The notes under the pieces were generated by a model, which was not told the origin of the DNA, ran no database searches, and saw only the letters and a program-made list of their open reading frames with translations. A stretch of 14,079 nucleotides of DNA from CAZFAI01 sp964516555 (lineage in GTDB: Bacteria; Patescibacteriota; Microgenomatia; UBA12405). Of the stretch, positions 6,217 through 13,161 are shown one piece after another. Every line of letters begins with the position of its first letter. Position 1 is the first letter of the stretch. Made by a program: the position numbers and the translations under genes. The stretch lies in assembly GCA_964516555.1 (NCBI GenBank), contig CAZFAI010000023.1:1-14079 (forward strand). Reading direction: 5' to 3'.

Positions 6217-7008
6217 ATGTCTCGCATCCGAATGACCACGCGAACCACCGTTCTCACTCTCGTTTTCATACTCGTCTCGGCACTGATAACTTTTCTCATA
6301 AGTCCAAACGCATCTGCTCAATATGGCTTTGCGATGGATTCGCGTGTCACCCTTAACCCGGTGACCATCACGATCAGTGTCGAAAAGCCTTCAGACCTTA
6401 GCTTTTGGCTACTGGCCACCAATTACGACAGCTCCTTTTATCGGGAACCGGTCCTATTCTCTGGTGCCTCAGAAGCCGGTAGTTCCTTCGTCGCTTACGG
6501 CCGTCTTTGCTCGACCAAATCTCATCTTTGTGAAGAGATCGCCGAAGGCGACACTGTCCTCTTTGAGGCCTACGAAGGCTCATATGTCGATGGTCCAAAT
6601 TTCGACTGGGGCTTCCTCCAGTCAATTGAGGTTGGCACCTTTCCAGGCAAGCTGGAGATCAGAAACATTCAGCTGCACGACAACCCGGCCCAAGCAGGCA
6701 TCGGAAACCAATTGGATGTTTTGCTTCAATCCCAATGGGGACTTCCTCCGGCCAAAAGTTCTCTCTACCTGGTCGAGATGGAAACCCCTGATGACAATTA
6801 CTCCTTCGTTCATGCTCAGAGTTTTGGGACAAAGGATTTCGTCTATCAGTGGGTCAGTACCCCCTTCGTCAATCCACCGTCAGGGGAATACCAGATCACT
6901 ATATCAATCATTACTGACAGCAAGTCAGTAGAAATGACCCGGGTTCTGACACTCTTTATCCCCTCGGCTGAACAGTACACGATCAACCTCCCCTTCATCC
7001 TCAACTAA
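6217..7008 (+). CDS. Secreted protein of unknown function with signal peptide (263 aa)
   Basis: A clear Sec signal peptide (basic N-terminus, hydrophobic core around residues 11-28, ASA then Gln near 34) precedes a mature domain rich in beta-type segments. No named domain is recognised; it may be an Ig-like surface protein. The chain ends YTINLPFILN, similar to the short hydrophobic LP-type ends of many secreted proteins of Chloroflexi-like bacteria, so a C-terminal sorting signal is possible. The ATG at 6217 is chosen because GAAAGGG (6204-6210) lies 6 nt upstream and the signal peptide begins there; the frame is open back to a TTG at 6100, but that adds 39 leader residues. The gene is preceded by a structured leader and closed by a 14-bp hairpin. 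Its base use is more G/C-balanced than its neighbours. Confidence 0.75.
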   Translation: MSRIRMTTRTTVLTLVFILVSALITFLISPNASAQYGFAMDSRVTLNPVTITISVEKPSDLSFWLLATNYDSSFYREPVLFSGASEAGSSFVAYGRLCSTKSHLCEEIAEGDTVLFEAYEGSYVDGPNFDWGFLQSIEVGTFPGKLEIRNIQLHDNPAQAGIGNQLDVLLQSQWGLPPAKSSLYLVEMETPDDNYSFVHAQSFGTKDFVYQWVSTPFVNPPSGEYQITISIITDSKSVEMTRVLTLFIPSAEQYTINLPFILN

Positions 7009-7014
7009 TCCTCC

Positions 7015-7045
7015 GGCTCCCGGAAAACCCCGTTTTCCGGGAGCC
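7015..7045. terminator. 14-bp perfect hairpin between convergent genes
   Basis: GGCTCCCGGAAAAC (7015-7028) pairs perfectly with GTTTTCCGGGAGCC (7032-7045) around CCC, six nt after the stop of the secreted-protein gene and 33 nt beyond the end of glyA. It could end transcription from both sides. No T tract follows, only TCCCTCTTT, so it may act as an mRNA 3'-end stabiliser. It closely resembles the hairpin at 813-850 in position and flanking sequence. Confidence 0.65.
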
Positions 7046-7078
7046 TCCCTCTTTGGGAAATCTCACGCGGTCGGTTGT

Positions 7079-8281
7079 CTATAAGCTCTTCACCAGATTT
7101 TTTACTTCTTGTCTTATTTTCTCTTTATCCTCACCTCTAATCACCCTGTCAATCAACTCTGCCGTCTTCCTAAATTCCTCTGCAGAAAATCCCTTTGTTG
7201 TCATTGCCGGACTCCCCAACCTGATCCCTGACGGTCGAAAAGGCCCCGCCTTGTCATGGGGAATGGTATTGGCATTTACCACAATCCCGACTTCTTCTAG
7301 GGCCACTGCCACTTCTTTTCCTTTTTCAAAGCCCACCTCCACCACCATCAAATGATTCTCTGTCCCAAACACCCGATATCCCCTCACCTTTAATTCCTCC
7401 GCCAAAGCTTTTGAATTATCCACCACTTTTTGTGAATAATCTCTAAACTCATCACCACTGGCTTCCCCAAAAGCAATCGCCATTGCTGCCACTGCATTTT
7501 CATGCGGTCCACCCTGCATTCCGGGAAATACAGCCCTGTCAATTTTTTTATCCAATTCGGGATCTTTGGTTAATCCATTTTCTGTCACTGCCGCAAACGC
7601 ACCCCTTGGACCTCTTAATGTTTTATGTGTTGTACTGGTAATTACATGGGCAAAAGGTACGGGGTTAGGATGAACTCCACCCACTACCAGCCCAACAATA
7701 TGGGAAATATCAGCTACCAACCAGGCACCAACCTTTTGAGCAATTTCTCCAAATCTCTCAAAATCCAACACAAACGGATAAGCTGTTGTTCCGGCCATGA
7801 TCATTTTTGGTTTATTTTGTTCCACTAATTGTTCTAGTTTGTTATAGTCAATCCGTCCATCCTCCTCAACATCATATTGAACACTCTCAAAAAATTTCCC
7901 CGAAAAAGTAATCTTGGGATGTCCGTGTGTCAAATGTCCCCCAGCCGACAACTTCAAGCCACAAATCTTATCTCCCTGATCCAAAAGCGCCATCTGCACC
8001 GCGCTATTCGCCGGGCTACCCGAATATGGCTGTACATTCATGTGTGGTGTCCCCAATAGTTTCTTCCCCCTCTCAATCGTTTCAATTTCTATCTCATCAA
8101 TCACCTCATTCCCTTGATAATATCTTCTTTTGGGATACCCTTCGGCATATTTATTTGTCAGCACACTTCCCAAAGCCCTTCTTACCTCGTCTGAAGCAAA
8201 ATTTTCGCTCGGGATCAAATGTATACTCTCATTCTGCCTTTCTTCTTCCCTTTTTATTAAGTTAAAAATTTTCTCGTCCAT
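7079..8281 (-). CDS. glyA: Serine hydroxymethyltransferase
   Basis: The PLP enzyme interconverts serine plus tetrahydrofolate with glycine plus 5,10-methylene-tetrahydrofolate in the cytoplasm. Family marks are all present: HLIPSENFAS (21-30), NKYAEGYPKRRYYQG (43-57), QPYSGSPANSAV, GGHLTHGH, the PLP-contacting DISHIVGL (Asp191, His194) and the Schiff-base lysine in STTHKTLRGPRG (Lys220). At 400 aa it is slightly shorter than the usual 410-420 but complete. Start ATG at 8281; AAGGA directly abuts it, too close for a normal Shine-Dalgarno, and a TAAAAT lies 5 nt upstream. It is divergent from the thymidine kinase gene and lies beside the other dTMP genes. It would supply the one-carbon donor needed by ThyX, whose reaction regenerates THF without dihydrofolate reductase. 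Confidence 0.96.
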   Translation of the reverse strand: MDEKIFNLIKREEERQNESIHLIPSENFASDEVRRALGSVLTNKYAEGYPKRRYYQGNEVIDEIEIETIERGKKLLGTPHMNVQPYSGSPANSAVQMALLDQGDKICGLKLSAGGHLTHGHPKITFSGKFFESVQYDVEEDGRIDYNKLEQLVEQNKPKMIMAGTTAYPFVLDFERFGEIAQKVGAWLVADISHIVGLVVGGVHPNPVPFAHVITSTTHKTLRGPRGAFAAVTENGLTKDPELDKKIDRAVFPGMQGGPHENAVAAMAIAFGEASGDEFRDYSQKVVDNSKALAEELKVRGYRVFGTENHLMVVEVGFEKGKEVAVALEEVGIVVNANTIPHDKAGPFRPSGIRLGSPAMTTKGFSAEEFRKTAELIDRVIRGEDKEKIRQEVKNLVKSL

Positions 8282-8381
8282 TCCTTATTTTACATCCTAT
8301 TACCCGATTCTATTTTCTCAGTTTCTCCGTATTCACATAATTCAAATTAATTTTCTTACTAACAAGCTCTCGCAAAATCTA

Positions 8382-8387
8382 TATAAT
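8382..8387 (+). promoter_or_regulatory. -10 box of tdk, leaderless position
   Basis: A perfect TATAAT ends 6 nt before the ATG at 8394, so transcription would begin at or next to the start codon. The -35 at 17 nt (CTAACA, 8359-8364) is weak. Confidence 0.55.
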
Positions 8388-8393
8388 CAGTCC

Positions 8394-9029
8394 ATGTCTT
8401 TACAAAACGGTGAAATAATCGGCTATGTCGGTCCGATGAAATCCGGCAAGTCCGCCAAGCTAATAGAAATTGCTTCCAGAAACGAAACTCTTGGTCTGAC
8501 CACCCTGGCTTTTTATCCGGAAATCGATTGCCGTTGTCACCCGGATACTATTCAATCGCGCCACGGGACCAACTCTCCCGCCTTCCCCGTTTCCTGCACC
8601 AATCCGGAAGATGTCTTATGGATGGTTAGTCAGGAAAAACAACGCGTCCACACTGTAATCTTCGACGAAATGCAGTTCTTTGCCCCTGAATATTCTGATG
8701 CCATTCAGGATTTAGCTAACTCTGACATTAAAGTAATTTACGGCGGACTACTCCATGATTTTAGAGGCGAATTCTTCCCTGTCGTCAAAAACCTATTATC
8801 CCGTTCAGATAGAGTTCACTCTCTTTCAGCCCACTGCGATTACCGCATCAACGGCCACAATTGCAACCGTCCCGCCACCAAAACTCAAAGATTAATCAAC
8901 GGGCAACCTGCTCCCTACGACAGCCCAATCATCGTCGTCGACAGCCCCAACACTTCCGTCACTTATGAAGCTCGATGCACTAATCATTGGATCGTCCCCG
9001 GTCTCCCCGAAACAAGAAAATTTTTCTAA
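8394..9029 (+). CDS. tdk: Thymidine kinase (type II)
   Basis: It phosphorylates thymidine (and probably deoxyuridine) with ATP in the salvage route. The P-loop is GPMKSGKS (13-20), the catalytic acid lies in FDEMQFF (Glu92, the DEAQF motif), and the lasso region has LLHDFRGEFF (119-128) and PATKTQRL (160-167). The C-terminal zinc site has Cys148, Cys157, Cys195 and His198; the first pair is spaced C-x8-C instead of the usual C-x2-C, an insertion worth noting. At 211 aa it is of normal size. The ATG at 8394 is preferred over longer in-frame starts because the family begins here and a TATAAT lies 6 nt upstream. Its stop codon interlocks with that of the convergent tmk gene. Confidence 0.95.
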   Translation: MSLQNGEIIGYVGPMKSGKSAKLIEIASRNETLGLTTLAFYPEIDCRCHPDTIQSRHGTNSPAFPVSCTNPEDVLWMVSQEKQRVHTVIFDEMQFFAPEYSDAIQDLANSDIKVIYGGLLHDFRGEFFPVVKNLLSRSDRVHSLSAHCDYRINGHNCNRPATKTQRLINGQPAPYDSPIIVVDSPNTSVTYEARCTNHWIVPGLPETRKFF

Positions 9030-9643
9030 ACAACCAAACGTCTTTTTGCTATCTCCCGATATATCAGGTCATTTATTTTTCCTACTTCACCATCACCATC
9101 TACCACAAGAGTTCTTTCTTCAAATCTGGCCGCCAAATCAGAATATACCTGTCTAACGCTTCTTAATTTTTCTTCTTTCTCAAATATGGTCAAACTCGAT
9201 CTGCCATTTGACATTCTAACCATCGCAACCCTCGGATCAATATCAACCAAAACCCACAAGTCCGGTTCTTCCAAACCCGCCTCCTGATTCAACTTCAAAA
9301 GCTTATCCCTATCCCATGCCGCTGCTCCATAAGCTACCGTTGACCAATAATACCTGTCAGATACTACCACTTGGCCTTTCTCCATAGCTGGCTTAATCAT
9401 CCCCTCACTATGGTCAATTCTGTCAGCTACAAACGAATATTGTAATGCCCTGGGATGCAGCACTTCTTGTTTAGTTACCACTCTCTCAATCATCCGTCCG
9501 GCCGCACCATTCAATGTATGTTCTCTTGTCAAAACCGCACTCACCCCATCCTCCACCATCCTTCGTACCAGTAACTCGGCTTGAGTCGATTTTCCGCTCC
9601 CGTCAATACCTTCAAAAGCAATAAATACCCCTTTTCTTTCCAT
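9026..9643 (-). CDS. tmk: Thymidylate (dTMP) kinase
   Basis: It converts dTMP plus ATP to dTDP, the step needed by both the de novo and salvage routes. The P-loop is EGIDGSGKST (11-20), followed by ADR (73-75), the substrate-binding DRY in SDRYYWSTVAYG (Asp96-Tyr98) and a LID region around RMSNGRSS (143-150). Length is 205 aa, as usual. The start ATG overlaps the dcd stop by one base (TAATG) and has the strongest Shine-Dalgarno of the window (GAGGAGG), so tmk is the second gene of a dcd-tmk operon with coupled translation. Its TAG (minus strand) shares bases with the TAA of tdk, so no terminator separates the two convergent genes. Confidence 0.95.
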   Translation of the reverse strand: MERKGVFIAFEGIDGSGKSTQAELLVRRMVEDGVSAVLTREHTLNGAAGRMIERVVTKQEVLHPRALQYSFVADRIDHSEGMIKPAMEKGQVVVSDRYYWSTVAYGAAAWDRDKLLKLNQEAGLEEPDLWVLVDIDPRVAMVRMSNGRSSLTIFEKEEKLRSVRQVYSDLAARFEERTLVVDGDGEVGKINDLIYREIAKRRLVV

Positions 9644-10209
9644 TATTTTGCCTCCTCAAAATTTAAATAACCCATTGACGCCGTCGGTCCCTGTTGACCC
9701 TTGTACTTACTCTTCAACTTCTCACTCCCATACGGATTCTCCACTTCGCTACTCATTTGAAGAAAACATATTTGGGCAATTTTCATATTTCCATACAATC
9801 TGATTGGCAATCTTGACACGTTGGTAATTTCAAAAGTTAATTGCCCCTCAAACCCCGGATCCACAAACCCAGCCGTAGCATGAACAATCAATCCCAACCT
9901 CCCCAACGAACTTTTTCCCTCCAATTTTCCTGCCAAATTATTAGGAATCCGAAAATTTTCAGTCGTTGATCCCAAAATAAATTCTCCCGGATGAATTACA
10001 AATCCATCATCTCCTATTTCCACCATTCTCGACACATCCTGCTTTTCCCGAACATCAATCACGCTGGCTGCGTAATTATCAAACACCAGTACTTTATTTT
10101 GTAAATGCAAATCATAAGACGACGGTTGGACACACTCCACTTCGAACGGGTCAATCGCAATGTTTTTCTCTTCAATTGCTTTTTTGATATCTCTGTCTGA
10201 CAAGATCAT
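9643..10209 (-). CDS. dcd: dCTP deaminase, probably bifunctional dCTP deaminase/dUTPase
   Basis: The cytoplasmic trimeric enzyme deaminates dCTP. Family motifs are VQPSSYDLHL (27-36), EGKSSLGRLG (97-106), TAGFVDPGFEG (112-122), the catalytic Glu127 in LTFEITN, GNMKIAQICF, and a C-terminal SKYKGQQGPTASMGY. The TAGFVDPGF and YKGQQGPT regions follow the Mycobacterium/Methanocaldococcus bifunctional type, which also hydrolyses dUTP to dUMP, rather than E. coli Dcd (TAHRIDPGW). Bifunctionality is an inference from these motifs; it would fit the absence of a dUTPase gene here. The ATG at 10209 begins the family's MILSDRDI; an in-frame extension to 10245 would add 12 non-conserved residues and cover the promoter. 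It is first in the dcd-tmk operon and 188 aa long. Confidence 0.94.
   Translation of the reverse strand: MILSDRDIKKAIEEKNIAIDPFEVECVQPSSYDLHLQNKVLVFDNYAASVIDVREKQDVSRMVEIGDDGFVIHPGEFILGSTTENFRIPNNLAGKLEGKSSLGRLGLIVHATAGFVDPGFEGQLTFEITNVSRLPIRLYGNMKIAQICFLQMSSEVENPYGSEKLKSKYKGQQGPTASMGYLNFEEAK
9651..9657 (-). promoter_or_regulatory. Strong Shine-Dalgarno for tmk inside dcd
   Basis: On the minus strand GAGGAGG lies 7 nt before the tmk ATG (9643) within the last codons of dcd. It shows that the ribosome of this organism uses Shine-Dalgarno pairing for an internal operon gene, in contrast to the leaderless first gene. Confidence 0.8.
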
Positions 10210-10216
10210 TAAAACT

Positions 10217-10245
10217 GTTATAGCAACCACCCGTCTTTTTTCCAA
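10217..10245 (-). promoter_or_regulatory. Promoter of dcd-tmk, leaderless position
   Basis: On the minus strand TTGGAA (10245-10240), 17 nt, then TATAAC (10222-10217), which ends 7 nt before the dcd ATG at 10209. Transcription would begin at about the start codon. Confidence 0.6.
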
Positions 10246-10249
10246 ATCT

Positions 10250-10268
10250 ATGATTTAAGGCTAATCAT
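10250..10268. repeat. Inverted repeat upstream of the dcd promoter
   Basis: ATGATT (10250-10255) and AATCAT (10263-10268) are perfect inverse halves with a 7-nt centre, just upstream of the dcd -35. It could be an operator half-site pair in the divergent dcd/thyX control region; chance is not excluded for a 6-bp match. Confidence 0.2.
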
Positions 10269-10308
10269 CTCAAATTTTCCCTATCCCTAGTCAAATATAG
10301 ATAATCTC

Positions 10309-10328
10309 CTCATATTCTTCTCATATTC
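10309..10328. repeat. Tandem 9-nt direct repeat in the dcd/thyX control region
   Basis: CTCATATTC occurs at 10309-10317 and again at 10320-10328, an 11-nt period that places both copies on nearly the same face of the helix, 24 nt upstream of the thyX -35. It is a possible activator site; no regulator gene is seen nearby. Confidence 0.25.
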
Positions 10329-10351
10329 GAAAACTAAAAGCTCTTTTCCGT

Positions 10352-10380
10352 TTGTCTCCGTCAAGAACCCAAGCTATTAT
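10352..10380 (+). promoter_or_regulatory. Promoter of thyX, leaderless position
   Basis: TTGTCT (10352-10357), 17 nt, then TATTAT (10375-10380), ending 6 nt before the ATG at 10387, so the predicted mRNA begins at the start codon. No Shine-Dalgarno precedes the ATG. Confidence 0.6.
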
Positions 10381-10386
10381 TAAGCA

Positions 10387-12021
10387 ATGACTCGTCCCGA
10401 ATACCTCACCCATCATCAGGAACTACCAAATCTCCTGCCCGGTCCCACTATCTCCCTGATTGCAGAAACTCAAAATGTCCTACCAACCGAATCCTTCACC
10501 AATGCTCAGCTACAACAATTAAACGCCCTTTCCACCTTCAACGGAGCCGCCGCCCTCGCTTGTTATGCCCAGGGTACTGCCACCCCCCTTGATTTCCTTA
10601 CCAAAGGTGAAAAATATCAATTGCAATCAGATCGGGTCGCCACCTCCACCCGAAAAGCCGGTCATCATAGCACAATCGAACATGTCAACTATACCTATCT
10701 TTTACAAAACACTTCCCGTCTGGCCATCTGGCAAGTGCTCCACTCTCACCCCCATCTGGTTTCAGACCAGCAAAGCCAACGTTATGTTCCCATGTCCCCG
10801 GAAGGATTAGTCTTCCCCCGTTTTGACAAAGAAAAAGCCAACCAAATTTTCCTGAACACAGCCCAAAGTCTCTTCTCCGGTTATCAACAATTAAATACCC
10901 TTCTCAGACCCGACGTAGAAAGGCACTATCAAAACCGTTACGGCCAAAACAATCCTGCCGCCATTGATAAATTAACCCAGGAAATTAGTCGATATCTTCT
11001 ACCTCAATCTATGGGGGCCAATCTTTACCACACCATAAATGCCCTTACCCTTATTCGCTATCATAATTTATCTCAAACTTACCCCTGTGGACCAGAAGCT
11101 CGAGTATTAATTCAGGGAATGGTTGAAACTGTCTGTCAATGTGATCCCAGCTTCCGTAATTACTTAAATGAACCTCTGCCTCAAAATTCACCTGCAGCCA
11201 AAGCCATTGAAGCATTTGGCACCCCAAATCAAATGGCGTTTGAATCCGGGATTACTGATCAACTAAATGGTAACAATGTTAATCTTGAAACCCCTGATAT
11301 CAAACCAAGTCAACAAATCGCCAATGCCGTCCGCCTCCATTTAGGTTACCCTCCATCCCAAATGTCTGATTCCCAAGCACTCGACTGTGTTCTCAATCCA
11401 GCCAACAATCCCTATCTTGCTTCGGTTGACGGTGAAATTGTTCTGGATCAATTCTCTCAAACGCTAAATACCGCCACTGTTGGCTTCCTTGTCCGGCTCA
11501 GCCTTTCTGCTGATGCCCAATTGCAACGCCATCGAGGCTTTTCCCATATCCCCCAAAGATCTATTCCTCTTCCAATCAAAGAAAGTGATTTTTACATTCC
11601 TCCCATAATTACCGAAAACCAGGAAGCCCTAGACTTGTATCACCGGCTTTCTAATTTGGCCACCCAGTCCCGCGCCAAGCTTATTGACATGGGTGTCGAG
11701 TCATCTCTGACGGAATATCTGGCCACCAACAACACTCTTATTACCAAGCAAATCAAAGCACCGGTTGGTCCTCTTTATCATTTTGCTGCTGTCAGGTCTT
11801 GTTATCGTGCTCAGGAAGAAATCTGGCGTCTTAACTTAGAAATGCTTCGTCAGCTTCAGCAACACGACCCCATTCTCGGTGCATATTTTAATCAACCAAC
11901 TCCCTGTGCTATCCGCCGCCAGGCCGGCTTGACTCCGCCTTGTCCTGAAGCAAAACATCAATGGTGCGGACTGCCAAACTGGCAAAAAGAACTCCTAACC
12001 CTTCCCGACCGCCGGATATAA
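10387..12021 (+). CDS. thyX: FAD-dependent thymidylate synthase, double-length ThyX
   Basis: ThyX methylates dUMP to dTMP using methylene-THF, NADPH and FAD. The usual length is 210-260 aa; this protein has 544 and appears to hold two ThyX-like repeats. The N-terminal repeat (about 80-250) has GHHSTIEHVNYTY (92-104) and a motif ending SDQQSQRYV (126-134), but HPH (121-123) stands where the RHR triad belongs. The C-terminal repeat (about 365-500) keeps RHRGFSHIPQRS (381-392) and ends with an AQEEIW motif (475-480) like the family's AQ-x-EIR. Conserved residues are thus shared out between the repeats, which could build composite sites, since ThyX sites form between subunits. The family call is strong, catalytic competence less so. 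Clustering with glyA, tmk, dcd and tdk supports a role in dTMP synthesis. Confidence 0.85.
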   Translation: MTRPEYLTHHQELPNLLPGPTISLIAETQNVLPTESFTNAQLQQLNALSTFNGAAALACYAQGTATPLDFLTKGEKYQLQSDRVATSTRKAGHHSTIEHVNYTYLLQNTSRLAIWQVLHSHPHLVSDQQSQRYVPMSPEGLVFPRFDKEKANQIFLNTAQSLFSGYQQLNTLLRPDVERHYQNRYGQNNPAAIDKLTQEISRYLLPQSMGANLYHTINALTLIRYHNLSQTYPCGPEARVLIQGMVETVCQCDPSFRNYLNEPLPQNSPAAKAIEAFGTPNQMAFESGITDQLNGNNVNLETPDIKPSQQIANAVRLHLGYPPSQMSDSQALDCVLNPANNPYLASVDGEIVLDQFSQTLNTATVGFLVRLSLSADAQLQRHRGFSHIPQRSIPLPIKESDFYIPPIITENQEALDLYHRLSNLATQSRAKLIDMGVESSLTEYLATNNTLITKQIKAPVGPLYHFAAVRSCYRAQEEIWRLNLEMLRQLQQHDPILGAYFNQPTPCAIRRQAGLTPPCPEAKHQWCGLPNWQKELLTLPDRRI

Positions 12022-12063
12022 AAAAGAATCAATCAAACCCTTCTTAGTTATAAGGACATTATA

Positions 12064-12092
12064 TTGTTATACTTCCGTTTTTTCGATATAAT
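12064..12092 (+). promoter_or_regulatory. Promoter of the transglycosylase gene
   Basis: TTGTTA (12064-12069), 17 nt, then TATAAT (12087-12092). The start would be near 12099, leaving a leader of about 22 nt with no Shine-Dalgarno before the ATG at 12121. Confidence 0.6.
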
Positions 12093-12120
12093 TATCTGGT
12101 ATCAATAATTTCATTATTTT

Positions 12121-13161
12121 ATGACCGAACGTCTGACGCGTCGAAATTTTTTATTACTGTCAGCTATCACCGCCGCAGATTTAATTACTGCTCGCAAAAC
12201 ACTGGCCTTATCACCCGAAGAAATCCACTATCACAGCTTTCAGCAAATCAAGTCTTCTGATTTCCCCGAAAAAAATATCCGTCAATGTATCTCAAGCGGT
12301 CCACTCTCCCTGGCCTCTACCCTCATCAAACTAAATGCTATTGACAATAATCAGGAATCAATCAAAGGTGTTGTTGCCCGCGCACTTATAACCAACCGTT
12401 GGTCTGCGTCAGGAACCGACCTTATATCCCTTCGGGATTTAGCTCACTCATATGGAATCGATTACAAAACAGTTTCAATTCCTGACCCTTATCAAATGCT
12501 TCAATTTTCTAAGGAATCACCTGCTCCCCTATTACTCGACTACCAACCCGATCAATCTCAGTATCCGCACATTGCCCTATTGGCCGGAATGGACCTCTAC
12601 AACAATACCCTAACTCTATTCAATCCAAATTTACCCCAACCATTTGTTGATCTCTACATTAGTCAATACTTCCAATCTTTCCAAACCAAAAGACCACAGG
12701 CTCTTTTACCCTCAGACAATCACTGTCCGGTTTTGGACGCCGATGGCCTGGCCAAATATTTGAGTCCCCAAGTTCTTCGATGGCGCTACGACATTCTAAA
12801 CAATACTTCTCCCGGCCTTTCCCCAAATGCCGTCGCCAGCATAATCCAAATTGAATCCCAAGGTAATCCGGACCTGGTATCCTCTGCCGGAGCCATGGGC
12901 CTAATGCAGGTTATGCCTTTTCATTTCCAGTCCGGTGAGAACCCTTTTAATCCCCAAACCAATATCAAAACTGGAAGCAAGGTTTTTGTTGACTGTTTAA
13001 ATCGGGCACTATCGGAAGATCTCCGCGGTAAAGATTCCCTGATCAAAGCAGCTGAATATTATTCGGGTGGCAGCCGTCAGTACGGATTGGACTTCTACGC
13101 CCTACTCTCCCAAAGCCATCGGGAAATTGATAGCTTTTTCTGTCGACGCACTGGCAATTGA
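12121..13161 (+). CDS. Exported C39-like / lytic transglycosylase (SLT) fusion protein
   Basis: The N-terminus LTRRNFLLLSA (5-15) looks like a twin-arginine signal with a short hydrophobic stretch, so export of a folded protein is likely. Residues about 50-190 resemble a C39-family peptidase fold (QCISSGPLSLASTL, then PHIALLAGMD and LFNPN), but the expected catalytic Cys before Gly-Pro is Ser59, so this domain is probably not a working cysteine protease and may bind peptide. Residues about 215-320 form a lytic transglycosylase domain: catalytic Glu245 in IIQIESQGNP, then SSAGAMGLMQVMP and NPFNPQTNIKTG. It would cleave peptidoglycan glycan strands, for remodelling or for passage of surface machinery. 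No PG-binding repeats follow. The stop codon lies within the -35 of the next gene's promoter. Confidence 0.85.
   Translation: MTERLTRRNFLLLSAITAADLITARKTLALSPEEIHYHSFQQIKSSDFPEKNIRQCISSGPLSLASTLIKLNAIDNNQESIKGVVARALITNRWSASGTDLISLRDLAHSYGIDYKTVSIPDPYQMLQFSKESPAPLLLDYQPDQSQYPHIALLAGMDLYNNTLTLFNPNLPQPFVDLYISQYFQSFQTKRPQALLPSDNHCPVLDADGLAKYLSPQVLRWRYDILNNTSPGLSPNAVASIIQIESQGNPDLVSSAGAMGLMQVMPFHFQSGENPFNPQTNIKTGSKVFVDCLNRALSEDLRGKDSLIKAAEYYSGGSRQYGLDFYALLSQSHREIDSFFCRRTGN

Noticed and set aside
8282..8393. Clear promoter for glyA in the glyA/tdk divergent region
   Set aside because: TAAAAT lies 5 nt before the start, but no -35 of any quality was found at 16-18 nt, so I did not annotate it.
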